Below, in pieces: positions 26,073 to 33,788 of a stretch of DNA of 64,000 nucleotides (the stretch's first letter is position 1; each line of letters starts with the position of its first letter). The notes beneath the pieces are model-generated. The model searched no databases, was not told where the DNA came from, and was given only the letters and a program-made list of their open reading frames with translations. The DNA comes from Prevotellaceae bacterium UBA1746 (GTDB lineage: Bacteria > Bacteroidota > Bacteroidia > Bacteroidales > Bacteroidaceae), in contig DCHS01000005.1 of the NCBI GenBank assembly GCA_002314875.1, forward strand, positions 6,635 to 70,634, written 5' to 3'. The position numbers and the translations under genes were made by a program.

Positions 26073-28630
26073 TGCGTAAGCTCTTAATTATGCTCTTTTT
26101 AAGTTTGGGCGTGGCAGTCTCAGCAAATGCTGGGACCTGCCATGTGCTCAACCTTAACAAGGATTGGTCTTTCAAACAGGCGCGCCTCAATAACTGGCAC
26201 CCTGCCACCGTCCCAGGAACCGTTCACACGGATCTGATGGCTTTGGGAATGATTGACGATCCTTTCATCGGCCTCAATGAGAAGGAGGTTCAGTGGGTGG
26301 ACAAGGAGGACTGGGAATACCGTACGGTCTTCGATGCTGAAGGTGCCGTAGGTTCCCGCCAGGCTCTGCTGGTGTTCCATGGTCTTGACACCTATGCTGA
26401 TGTCTTTCTGAACGACTCCCTCATCCTTAAGGCTGATAACATGTTCCGCACCTGGAAGGTGGATGTTGCGGCGCTTCTCAAGGAAAAGGGCAATGTGCTG
26501 CGCATCTATTTCCACTCCCCCATCAAGGTGGACATGGAGAAATGGCACAAGCTGGACTATCAGTATAATGCTGTCAACGACCAAAGCCAGAATGGTGGTG
26601 TCTTCGACCGCCGCCTGTCGGTTTTCGCTCGTAAAGCAGGTTATCACTATGGTTGGGACTGGGGTCCTCGCCTCGTTACCTCTGGTGTCTGGCGTCCCAT
26701 CGAATTGGTGCTGTGGAATGATGTCCGGATTGACGATGTCTATACCCGTCAACAGACCACCAGCAAACTCTCCCAACTTTCACAGTGTGTCACTGTGATG
26801 GCTGAGAATGAAGGTGAGGCTACGGTGATGGTGACGGATAAGGCAACGGGCAAGAAACTGGCATCAAAGGTGGCGACGCTCCACAAGGGAAAGAACGAGG
26901 TGACACTTGATTTCCAGATTAAGAATCCTCGACTCTGGTGGACGAATGGTCTCGGGGAGGCTCATCTCTATACTTTTGCCACAACGGTAACCATGGCTTC
27001 CACCACCGACTGCCGTGAACAGCGCATCGGTCTGCGTTCCATCCGCGTCCTCAACGAGAAGGATGAATACGGAAAGGAATTCTGCTTCGAACTGAACGGA
27101 AAACGCGTGTTCATGAAGGGTGCCGACTATATTCCCTGCGACAACTTCCTCCCTCGTGTTTCGGATGAAATCTATACCAAGACCATTCAGGATGCTGTTG
27201 ATGTGAACATGAACATGATCCGCGTCTGGGGTGGTGGTATTTATGAAAATGACCTTTTCTACGATCTCTGCGACGAAAAGGGTATTCTCATCTGGCAGGA
27301 CTTTATGTTCGCCTGCTCGGTTTACCCCGCTTCCGGAGCCTTGCTCGAAAGCATCCAGCAGGAGGCGCGCGACAACATCATCCGTCTCCGCAACCATCCC
27401 TGTATCGCTTTGTGGTGTGGCAATAATGAATGTCAGGATTCCTTCTACGGCTGGGGCTGGAGAGAGGCTTATTACAAGCAATCCCAGGAAATCGGCCAGA
27501 AGGTTGAGCGCGAATTTACTGATCTTTACTATAAGGTTCTTCCCCAGATTGTCGAGGAACTGAATCCGGATATAAAGTACTGGCCCTCTTCTCCTTTCGG
27601 CGATTACAACAAGTCATCCTTCACCACCAGCGGTGACTACCACTATTGGGGGGTCTGGCATGCCAACGAACCCATCAGCAACTACAATGTTCACCGTGCC
27701 CGTTTCTATAGCGAATATGGTATGCAGAGCTTCCCCGAATTTGAATCGGTAAAGGCTTTTGCTACTGATCCTGCACAGTGGGACATCCATTCAGATATGA
27801 TGATGTCACACCAGCGCGGAGGAAGTTTTGCCAACTCTCGCATTGAAGGTTATCTCGAAAGTGAATATGTGAAACCGGCAGCTTTCCCTGCCCTACTCTA
27901 TGTGGGCCAGCTCATGCAGGGTGATGCTATGAAGACTGCTGTCGAGGCTCATCGCCGTGACAAGGGCTATTGCTGGGGAACGCTAATCTGGCAGATAAAC
28001 GACTGCTGGCCCGTTGCTTCCTGGTCAACCCGCGACTGGTACGGCCGATGGAAGGCAGCCCACTACATGATTCGTCATGCCATGGACGATGTCCTCGTTT
28101 CTCCTATTGAAAAGGAGGGCCGTCTGGATGTCTATGTGGTAAACGACCGTCTGAAGGCTGTAAAGGGTAAGCTCTGCGTGAAACTCATGACGCTTGATGG
28201 CAAGTGCCTGAAAGAAGTCAGCAAGCAGATTACTGCAGCTGCGAACAGCAGTGCTTCCATGTACTCTGTCCCCGTTGACGAACTGCTGGCAGGAGCTGAC
28301 CGCAAGGATGTCTTCATTGCTGTTGACTTCAATGCCGACCGTCTCTATACCGCTGACTATTGCCTTTTGAAGTCAAAGAATATGGCTTTCCCGAAGGCCA
28401 ATATCAACTGGAGCATTGAGGAGAATGCCAATGGCTCACGCGATGTCGTTCTCAAGAGTGACTGCTATGTTCGTGGTGTCTTCCTCTCTCTCCCGGAAGA
28501 AATCAATCCTTTCCATGACAACTATGTAAATCTTCTGCCAGGGAAGGAACTCCGCATTCGCATTGACAGCATGACTTCAACAGCGGATATCTCCCGCCAT
28601 CTCTCTGTCTCTGCTTACAACAACTTATAG
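26072..28630 (+). CDS. GH2 beta-mannosidase
   Basis: An 852-residue secreted protein (signal peptide ending VSANA). It has the GH2 beta-mannosidase order: N-terminal jelly-roll (VPGTVHTDLMALGMIDDPF, WEYRTVFD), immunoglobulin-like domain, then the barrel with MIRVWGGGIYENDLFYDLCDE. The acid/base is Glu453 in CGNNECQDSFYGW and the nucleophile Glu548 in YSEYGMQSFPEF, both matching mannosidase-type GH2. It removes terminal beta-mannose residues from manno-oligosaccharides, most likely in the periplasm. Its ATG overlaps the stop of the preceding gene (TAATG), so translation is coupled. It is the last gene of the locus, followed by a strong terminator. Confidence 0.95.
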   Translation: MRKLLIMLFLSLGVAVSANAGTCHVLNLNKDWSFKQARLNNWHPATVPGTVHTDLMALGMIDDPFIGLNEKEVQWVDKEDWEYRTVFDAEGAVGSRQALLVFHGLDTYADVFLNDSLILKADNMFRTWKVDVAALLKEKGNVLRIYFHSPIKVDMEKWHKLDYQYNAVNDQSQNGGVFDRRLSVFARKAGYHYGWDWGPRLVTSGVWRPIELVLWNDVRIDDVYTRQQTTSKLSQLSQCVTVMAENEGEATVMVTDKATGKKLASKVATLHKGKNEVTLDFQIKNPRLWWTNGLGEAHLYTFATTVTMASTTDCREQRIGLRSIRVLNEKDEYGKEFCFELNGKRVFMKGADYIPCDNFLPRVSDEIYTKTIQDAVDVNMNMIRVWGGGIYENDLFYDLCDEKGILIWQDFMFACSVYPASGALLESIQQEARDNIIRLRNHPCIALWCGNNECQDSFYGWGWREAYYKQSQEIGQKVEREFTDLYYKVLPQIVEELNPDIKYWPSSPFGDYNKSSFTTSGDYHYWGVWHANEPISNYNVHRARFYSEYGMQSFPEFESVKAFATDPAQWDIHSDMMMSHQRGGSFANSRIEGYLESEYVKPAAFPALLYVGQLMQGDAMKTAVEAHRRDKGYCWGTLIWQINDCWPVASWSTRDWYGRWKAAHYMIRHAMDDVLVSPIEKEGRLDVYVVNDRLKAVKGKLCVKLMTLDGKCLKEVSKQITAAANSSASMYSVPVDELLAGADRKDVFIAVDFNADRLYTADYCLLKSKNMAFPKANINWSIEENANGSRDVVLKSDCYVRGVFLSLPEEINPFHDNYVNLLPGKELRIRIDSMTSTADISRHLSVSAYNNL

Positions 28631-28718
28631 GTAATTAGTTTAATATATAACTCAATAGTTTAGTTCTTTTTAAGGTAAAATATCACTGATAAAGTGTTAT
28701 TTAAGGTGATGATTGTGA

Positions 28719-28751
28719 GGATGTGTCAAGTTTCTTGGCACATCCTTTTTT
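28719..28751 (+). terminator. Rho-independent terminator closing the mannan locus
   Basis: GGATGTG-CAAG pairs with CTTG-CACATCC around a three-base loop and is followed by TTTTTTAT. It lies about 90 bases after the beta-mannosidase stop. Confidence 0.85.
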
Positions 28752-28805
28752 ATGGATTTGCAGTTTTATTCTTCTAAAAAATGTATCGTGCAGTGTTTTT
28801 TTTCT

Positions 28806-28813
28806 TATCTTTG
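28806..28813 (+). promoter_or_regulatory. -7 box (TATCTTTG) for the phosphatidyltransferase operon
   Basis: TATCTTTG in the context TTCTT-TATCTTTGCCGAAAA lies 22 bases before the ATG at 28836. Nearly the same context is found at 36706. It supports the downstream start rather than an ATG at 28752, which would precede the promoter. Confidence 0.65.
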
Positions 28814-28835
28814 CCGAAAAATTGTGTTACTGCTC

Positions 28836-29360
28836 ATGAAACGGTATATTCCCAACGCCATCACCCTGCTGCGCATCGTGGGGACAATCTGTTTGCTATT
28901 CCTGGAAGCCACACCTCATCTCGTCACACTTTTCTGGCTTCTCTACGCATTCTGCGGACTCACAGATATCGCTGACGGTTTTTTTGCGCGAAAACTCCAT
29001 GCGGTGACAAAACTCGGTAAAGACCTTGACAGTGTCGCTGATCTGTGTTTCGTTCTGTGCTGTATCTGGAAACTCTATCCGCTGCTGCATCTCACATCAT
29101 GGATGTGGGGATGGATCATCCTGATTGCTGCCGTAAAAATCATCAACGGGATTTCTGCTTTGGTGGTTTTCCGGAAACTGATATTCCTGCATACTTTCGC
29201 CAACAAGATCTCTGGATTTTTGCTTTATATATTAACGCCTATTTTCCTCTCTTACAATATCATTACAATTTTTATTATAGTAGCGATAACAGCCACTTTC
29301 GCCGCTATTGAAGAGGGTCATCATATACGGACAAAACACAAGATTTGTTATGAAAACTGA
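28836..29360 (+). CDS. CDP-alcohol phosphatidyltransferase family protein
   Basis: A 174-residue inner-membrane enzyme. The start at 28836 is chosen from the promoter position and because the family normally begins with IPNAITLLRI. The CDP-alcohol phosphotransferase signature D-G-x2-A-R-x8-G-x3-D-x3-D is complete from Asp47 (DGFFARK ... LGKDLDSVAD), and about five hydrophobic segments follow. Members transfer a phosphatidyl or phospho-alcohol group from a CDP-activated donor during phospholipid head-group synthesis. Phosphatidylglycerophosphate synthase-like activity is possible but the acceptor cannot be told. The last 11 bases overlap the next gene. Confidence 0.85.
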   Translation: MKRYIPNAITLLRIVGTICLLFLEATPHLVTLFWLLYAFCGLTDIADGFFARKLHAVTKLGKDLDSVADLCFVLCCIWKLYPLLHLTSWMWGWIILIAAVKIINGISALVVFRKLIFLHTFANKISGFLLYILTPIFLSYNIITIFIIVAITATFAAIEEGHHIRTKHKICYEN

Positions 29361-29802
29361 ATTAACAGGAAAACTGATTTTACAATATCTGCCAGCTGAC
29401 TATGCCGACTGTTTTGCAAAGAAAATTGAAGGCCGAACGGATATGAATGTTGACCAACTGTTCGATAATATATTCTGCCACTTCCCCCTTCCCGTCAGAA
29501 TGATGCTCAAACTGCGCGATGCCATAGTAAAGCCTTTCGGACTCAAAGTAGGAACTTCATTCCGAGATAGAATCACGGTGCGAAATGAGGAAGAAATCAT
29601 CATCGGCGCCGATGACAAGCATCTCAATTTCCTGGTGTCTGTCTATTGCTCCGTACCAGGAAAGGAGACGCAGACTGCAGCAGTGAGCACCGTCGTCAAA
29701 TTCAATAATTTCTTCGGGAAAATATACTTCGCCTGCGTTTGGCTATTCCACAAATTGATTGTTGGCAGTCTTTTCAACAATGCTCTGAAAATGCAAAAAT
29801 AG
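29350..29802 (+). CDS. DUF2867-like protein of unknown function
   Basis: A 150-residue protein starting inside the end of the phosphatidyltransferase gene (11-base overlap), so the two are probably co-translated. The sequence resembles the DUF2867 group: PADYADCFAKKI near the start, a central LKLRDAIVKPFGLK segment, and VKFNNFFGKIYFACVWLFHK near the end. There is no signal peptide. A hydrophobic stretch near residues 125-145 could be a membrane contact. No function is known. The link to a lipid-synthesis enzyme hints at a membrane-related role, which is only positional inference. Confidence 0.65.
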   Translation: MKTELTGKLILQYLPADYADCFAKKIEGRTDMNVDQLFDNIFCHFPLPVRMMLKLRDAIVKPFGLKVGTSFRDRITVRNEEEIIIGADDKHLNFLVSVYCSVPGKETQTAAVSTVVKFNNFFGKIYFACVWLFHKLIVGSLFNNALKMQK

Positions 29803-29832
29803 GGAATCATATATAACCCCTCATACACAAAG

Positions 29833-29885
29833 AGCAGAGTAAGGTGTATTGCCATCAAGGCAAAATCACCCTACTCTGCTTTTTG
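29833..29885 (+). terminator. Rho-independent terminator
   Basis: AGCAGAGTAAGGTG and CACCCTACTCTGCT flank a nested GCC-ATCAA-GGC loop, followed by TTTTTG. Confidence 0.8.
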
Positions 29886-29901
29886 TGCAAGGAATAATCT
29901 G

Positions 29902-30009
29902 TTATTCTTTTAGAATTTCCAGAAACTGTAGATTGGTTATGACTTCAATATGAGGAAAAGGTATTGCATTCAAAATTTTGAAATGCCTATCATTTGACAC
30001 AATATATTA
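29902..30009 (-). pseudogene. Remnant of a PIN-domain toxin gene (C-terminal end only)
   Basis: On the minus strand this codes for about 33 residues reading YIVSNDRHFKILNAIPFPH and ending LQFLEILKE before a stop. That pattern (S-x-D-R-H-F-K-I-L ... IPFP ... V-x-x-L-x-F) matches the C-terminus of PIN-family toxins. Upstream there is an immediate in-frame stop, and the start of the GCCCTGAAAGGGC repeat replaces the rest of the gene. No antitoxin partner is visible. It is probably a decayed toxin-antitoxin fragment. Confidence 0.5.
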
Positions 30010-30012
30010 TGA

Positions 30013-30175
30013 GTACGCCCTGAAAGGGCAATGGCTTCCACAGCCCAGGGCAGCGCCCTGGGTATTGGTTTGATGTAGTAATCCACGCCCTGTAAGGGCA
30101 AAAGTATTACATACGATTCAAAAACGGGACAAGAAACGGGGATTGCAGGACTTTTGCCCTTTCAGGGCGCCCCTA
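30013..30175. repeat. Cluster of GCCCT(G/T)AAAGGGC palindromic repeats
   Basis: Copies of a short palindrome occur at 30017-30029 (GCCCTGAAAGGGC), 30087-30099 (GCCCTGTAAGGGC) and 30156-30168 (GCCCTTTCAGGGC), with a CCCAGGGCAGCGCCCTGGG hairpin at 30044-30062. A related pair is at 33439-33471. These fit the intergenic palindromic repeats common in Bacteroidales. There is no gene in the rest of 30176-30300. Confidence 0.75.
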
Positions 30176-30300
30176 TCAATTGTCCTGTTTTGAAGTTGCA
30201 TTTTGAACTCCCTACCTTTTAGGTAAAAGCAGAAACTGACCGATTTTGCTGCAACAATGTTAAAACTCCCCATAATCTTGGAGGGATAAAAATAAAGTAC

Positions 30301-30308
30301 TACCTTTG
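30301..30308 (+). promoter_or_regulatory. -7 box (TACCTTTG) for the cyclophilin gene
   Basis: TACCTTTG lies 35 bases before the ATG at 30344. The other in-frame ATG at 30317 would be only 8 bases after the box, close to the expected transcription start. Confidence 0.6.
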
Positions 30309-30343
30309 CAAAAGTTATGAATTCAAAACTCTTGATTATCGCT

Positions 30344-31345
30344 ATGCATCGTTTTCTCCTCCTTTCGATATTATTCCTTTTCTGCGGTGACCTCTTTTCA
30401 CAGATTCTGCCCCGAGACTTTGAGTTCTCTGCAGAAAGAATGACGCCCCGCATTGCGCCAACGAAGAACCTCGACTATGGCTATGGCTTTACCGTAAAGA
30501 ATGATTCGATTACGGTCGATCTGCCGTATTTCGGACAGGTCTACCGCACGACTTTCAATAATCCCGGTCTGCATTTCAGCGAGCCGATCCGTGACTACAG
30601 AGTCATCCAGAAAAAGAAAAGTGAGATTCACGAAATTCTCGTTCGCACGCAGACTTTCGAATATCTTTTCTCGCTGGAGGTATTCTCCAACCGAAATGCT
30701 TATCTGAATGTCATCCCCACGCATGCACAATCGATTTATTACATGGGAAGATGGAAAGATCCCATCGCTGATGCGCGCACGAAAGTGAAGCTGAAGACTA
30801 CGGCGGGCAACATCGTCCTGTCGCTCTACAACGAGACTCCGCTCCACCGTAACAATTTCATAAACAAGGTGAAGGCCAAGACTTTCAACGGCCGTTCTTT
30901 CAATCGCGTCATTAAGGATTTTGTGGTGCAGTGCGGAGAGGAACAGCCGGTGGACATCATTCCTGCCGAAATCCACTACCCCAATCTTATCCACAAACGC
31001 GGCGCTTTGGCAATGGGGCGTTGCACGGATGACGCCACGCACGAACTGAAGAGTGCCGATGAGCAGTTCTATGTGGTTTGGGGCCGATATAATTCGGAGG
31101 CACAGTTGCAGCGTGCTGACTCCATCATGCAGGCATGGAGTTATGGCCGTTGCAGCATGGACAGTAATGTGCGAAACTATTACCAGTCGCATCCCGGACT
31201 CCCCACATTGGACGGCAGTTACACCGTCTTTGGCGAGGTCATCGAGGGTCTTGACATCATCGAAAAGATCCAGGCTGCCGCAACGGACGAAAATGACCGT
31301 CCCCTCAAAGACATCATTATCAAAAAGGCCAAAATCATCCGTTAA
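30344..31345 (+). CDS. Periplasmic cyclophilin-type peptidylprolyl isomerase
   Basis: A 333-residue exported protein with a signal peptide (FLLLSILFLFCGDLFSQ). Residues about 25-140 are an N-terminal region of unknown fold (LDYGYGFTVKNDSITVDLPYFGQVYR). Residues about 150-330 are a cyclophilin domain: VKLKTTAGNIVLSLYNETP, FNGRSFNRVIKDFVVQCGE, the RGALAMGR strand, EQFYVVWG and YTVFGEVIEGLDIIEKI. It is expected to speed proline isomerisation during folding of envelope proteins. The start at 30344 is chosen from the promoter position and signal peptide; 30317 would add nine residues. It is a single-gene unit with its own promoter and terminator. Confidence 0.88.
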   Translation: MHRFLLLSILFLFCGDLFSQILPRDFEFSAERMTPRIAPTKNLDYGYGFTVKNDSITVDLPYFGQVYRTTFNNPGLHFSEPIRDYRVIQKKKSEIHEILVRTQTFEYLFSLEVFSNRNAYLNVIPTHAQSIYYMGRWKDPIADARTKVKLKTTAGNIVLSLYNETPLHRNNFINKVKAKTFNGRSFNRVIKDFVVQCGEEQPVDIIPAEIHYPNLIHKRGALAMGRCTDDATHELKSADEQFYVVWGRYNSEAQLQRADSIMQAWSYGRCSMDSNVRNYYQSHPGLPTLDGSYTVFGEVIEGLDIIEKIQAAATDENDRPLKDIIIKKAKIIR

Positions 31346-31377
31346 GAAAATTGGTAAAAAAAGACCTGAAATGAAAG

Positions 31378-31428
31378 GGCGTGAAAGATGTATGAAAGAT
31401 ACCTCATCATCTTTCACGCTCTTATTTT
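31378..31428 (+). terminator. Rho-independent terminator after the cyclophilin gene
   Basis: GGCGTGAAAGATG (from 31379) pairs with CATCTTTCACGCT (31408-31420), followed by CTTATTTTATT. Confidence 0.7.
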
Positions 31429-31542
31429 ATTGACCTACAGCCGTTTGCATAGCAAAAGTGAAAGGTGAAAGATATTTTCATGATTCTTTGAAAAAACCAC
31501 GAAAGACAATACATGACCATTCGGATTGCCAGGAACTATTGA

Positions 31543-31714
31543 ACACGAAAAACACAGACGGACACAAAAAGATAATGGATAAACCTTTTGTGGTATTTCG
31601 TGCCTTTTGTGGTCGAATAAACTGAACACGAAAAACACAGACGGACACAAAAACTCAATGTGAGAATAGCCTGGAAGGCTTGTGGTATTTCGTGTCTTTT
31701 GTGGTCAAAACCGC
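31543..31714. repeat. Two tandem copies of the CACGAAA/TTTCGTG palindromic repeat
   Basis: Each copy (about 85 bp) has a left arm containing CACGAAAAACACAGACGGAC and a right arm with TTTCGTG-CTTTTGTGGTC. The first copy is 31543-31625 and the second 31626-31714. A partial copy (AACCACGAAAGAC) precedes them at 31495. The sequence 31575-31585 (ATGGATAAACC) is the uninterrupted version of the site occupied by the foldback element at 41697-41900. No gene was seen between 31346 and 31815. Confidence 0.75.
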
Positions 31715-31750
31715 AATTCTGTGCGCACGTTTTCATTTTCTGTGCGCAGA

Positions 31751-31777
31751 GAAAAAAACGCTCTGCGCAGAGCGTTT
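31751..31777 (-). terminator. Terminator of the exported decarboxylase gene
   Basis: Read on the minus strand, a perfect 20-bp palindrome AACGCTCTGCGCAGAGCGTT runs into TTTTT. It lies about 40 bases beyond the stop at 31816. Confidence 0.75.
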
Positions 31778-31815
31778 GAACTCTCCCTGCAGAGCGTTTT
31801 CGTTTTAACCGCAGA

Positions 31816-33174
31816 TTAATTCAGGACTTTCTTGTTTCCTCTGATTACTATGCCTTGGTAGTTATCGGATACTGACACACCCTGAAGATTGTAGATGGGA
31901 ACTTGGATTTGGGTATTTTCAGGAGATTGAGGAAGAGACTTTACGGAGGCGGCTGACGCCTGCAAATCCTTGATGAACTGATCGATAACCTCTTTCTTAA
32001 CATGCTGCATAACAACGACATGGGACAGGTCGCCACCAAAACGTTCGTCGTTGCTGTTAGCAAGGTTGTACTTGCTGACAAGTTCTTGTGGGGGACGCTT
32101 GAAGAAGACGGTATTACTGTAAACGTTGTTCCAGCATGGCCATCCGATGCGAATGAGTTCCGAGTAGAGGTAGGCGGTGTTGTCCATCATCGTGGTTGCC
32201 TGAGCCGTCCATCCCTCGATGCCGACAGTCTTCAGGAGCCACCAGAATTTCAGGGGTTCTGTACCCGAACGCGAGCAGCTGATCATTCGCATGTTGGCAT
32301 TGAGATATGGAACATCGAAAGAAGCCTGGTTGTCGTAAATCTCTCGCGTTGTGATGAAGAGACCACAGGGATTGTCAATGCCAAAGAACTTGTGACCGCT
32401 GATGGAGATGGATTCGTAGGGGTGTTGTGTGCGGTCAACAAGGGTCTTATACTTTGTGAAGGGCAGATAGCCACCAAACAGTGCTGCATCAATGTGACGG
32501 TAAACCATCATCTCGGGATGGCTGTCAAGAACCTTGTTCAGTTCTTCCTGGTTGTCAATGGCACCTTTGAAGGTAGAACCCATGGCATAAATCATCAGGC
32601 AAGGGCGCGAGGTGTCAAGATCCTTCTCCAGTTCTTCTGGAATCATCTGTCCCATTTCATTGCTCTTGACAAGTTTGACATCCACGTTCTGCAAGTCGCA
32701 AAGGCGGAAGTTGCTATAATGTGCCTCGTCGGAAACATAAACCACGGGGGCTTTGCCTGTCATCTTCTTCAGGTAATTGTAGCCGAAATAGATGCCGTGG
32801 TTGTTGCCGTCTGTTCCGCTCATTGTCACCATTCCCCACAGATCGTCCTGGCTGAATCCGTAGAGCGGTGCAAATGTCTCTATCACTTCACGTTCGAATT
32901 TTGCTGAGGAAAGGGCGCCGGGGTTATCAAAGGGATCTCCTGCATTGTTGATGAGGATGTTCTCCATCTTGTTGTCGGTGTACCACTTGTAGAAACCCTC
33001 CAATTTGCTGTCGTAGTTGCCAGGATAACCCAGGGCAACAACATACTCAGCCTTGCATTTCCTTACAAACTCGTCCAGTTCCGGATAACCGGAAGGAACT
33101 ACTTCATCTGTCTGTGCGAACAATGCTACCTGTGAGCAAAAGAGCACAACAAAAATCGTAAAAAGTCTTCTCAT
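31816..33174 (-). CDS. Exported histidine-decarboxylase-like PLP enzyme with T9SS-like tail
   Basis: A 452-residue protein that starts with a clear signal peptide (RRLFTIFVVLFCSQVALFAQ). Residues about 30-400 are a group II PLP-dependent decarboxylase fold: MSGTDGNNHGIYFGY for cofactor phosphate contacts, DEAHYS, HIDAALFGGYLPF (His227, Asp229), and the PLP-binding Lys262 in SGHKFFG. The pattern ...SGHK--G---PCG followed by SRSGTEPL--W is closest to bacterial PLP histidine decarboxylases. The last about 30 residues (IYNLQGVSVSDN ... IVIRGNKKVLN) resemble the short type IX secretion tail seen in two other proteins here. It would convert an amino acid, perhaps histidine, to its amine and CO2 outside the cytoplasm. 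Substrate is not established. It is a single gene with its own promoter and terminator. Confidence 0.82.
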   Translation of the reverse strand: MRRLFTIFVVLFCSQVALFAQTDEVVPSGYPELDEFVRKCKAEYVVALGYPGNYDSKLEGFYKWYTDNKMENILINNAGDPFDNPGALSSAKFEREVIETFAPLYGFSQDDLWGMVTMSGTDGNNHGIYFGYNYLKKMTGKAPVVYVSDEAHYSNFRLCDLQNVDVKLVKSNEMGQMIPEELEKDLDTSRPCLMIYAMGSTFKGAIDNQEELNKVLDSHPEMMVYRHIDAALFGGYLPFTKYKTLVDRTQHPYESISISGHKFFGIDNPCGLFITTREIYDNQASFDVPYLNANMRMISCSRSGTEPLKFWWLLKTVGIEGWTAQATTMMDNTAYLYSELIRIGWPCWNNVYSNTVFFKRPPQELVSKYNLANSNDERFGGDLSHVVVMQHVKKEVIDQFIKDLQASAASVKSLPQSPENTQIQVPIYNLQGVSVSDNYQGIVIRGNKKVLN

Positions 33175-33221
33175 AATTGTTTTTGTTTTTCTTATCTCTG
33201 CTAATAAGATTAATCTGGGTA

Positions 33222-33229
33222 CAAAGATA
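33222..33229 (-). promoter_or_regulatory. -7 box (TATCTTTG, minus strand) for the exported decarboxylase
   Basis: The box lies about 48 bases upstream of the ATG at 33174 and matches TAnnTTTG. Confidence 0.55.
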
Positions 33230-33670
33230 ATACCTTTATATTATTCTACCAAGAAAAACATTTATTTTGGGGAATAAATACGCTGTGCTTACAATTAAAA
33301 TGGGGAATAATAGCACTTAATATACTTTTTATTGGGGTATCGTTGAGAAGAACATCATGACTACTTTAAACATATAAAAAGAAAAGGCAACTATATACAA
33401 TTAGGCACAGAAGGTATATGGATGAAAATCATTGGTGCGCCCTGAAGGGGCAACTGCTGTCCCTTCAGGGCGTACTTATAAAAAATGTGCCAAATAGTAT
33501 ATAATCTCTAAAAAAAATGATTGGACTTTTTCCATATAATATAAATAGGAGTCAGGAAAAAACAGAGATGAAAATCAGGACTATTCATGAAAAGTGCGTA
33601 CAGCTTGTGAAATTCACATTCTGTACGCTCTTTTTTCATCAAATGTACGCCATCGGTCTGAAAATCGCCG
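33230..33670. other. Gene-free spacer with a palindromic repeat and a hairpin
   Basis: No credible gene was found. It holds a GCCCTGAAGGGGC / CCCTTCAGGGCG pair (33437-33473) of the family at 30013. A hairpin GCGTACAG (33596-33603) with CTGTACGC (33621-33628) is followed by TCTTTTTT and may be a terminator. An apparent short reading frame over 33517-33762 has no family resemblance and spans this hairpin. Confidence 0.5.
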
Positions 33671-33678
33671 TACCTTTG
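33671..33678 (+). promoter_or_regulatory. -7 box (TACCTTTG) for the secreted orphan
   Basis: TACCTTTG lies about 110 bases upstream of the ATG at 33789, giving a long A-rich leader. Confidence 0.55.
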
Positions 33679-33788
33679 CACCATCAAACAACAACAAACA
33701 CTGTTCTCAGCGCTTTTGAAGTCGCAGAGAAATCAAAAACAAAAACGAATTTTCAAAAATAAAATAAACAACAAAAAATATAAGAATT

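Noticed and set aside
30013..30175. CRISPR array
   Set aside because: The repeated units are 13-bp palindromes with unequal spacing and no uniform spacers or cas genes nearby.
30398..31417. Minus-strand open frame opposite the cyclophilin gene
   Set aside because: The plus strand carries signal peptide, cyclophilin motifs, promoter and terminator; the other frame has none.
33517..33762. Possible small gene upstream of the secreted orphan
   Set aside because: It spans a terminator-like hairpin and the promoter at 33671, and has no family resemblance.
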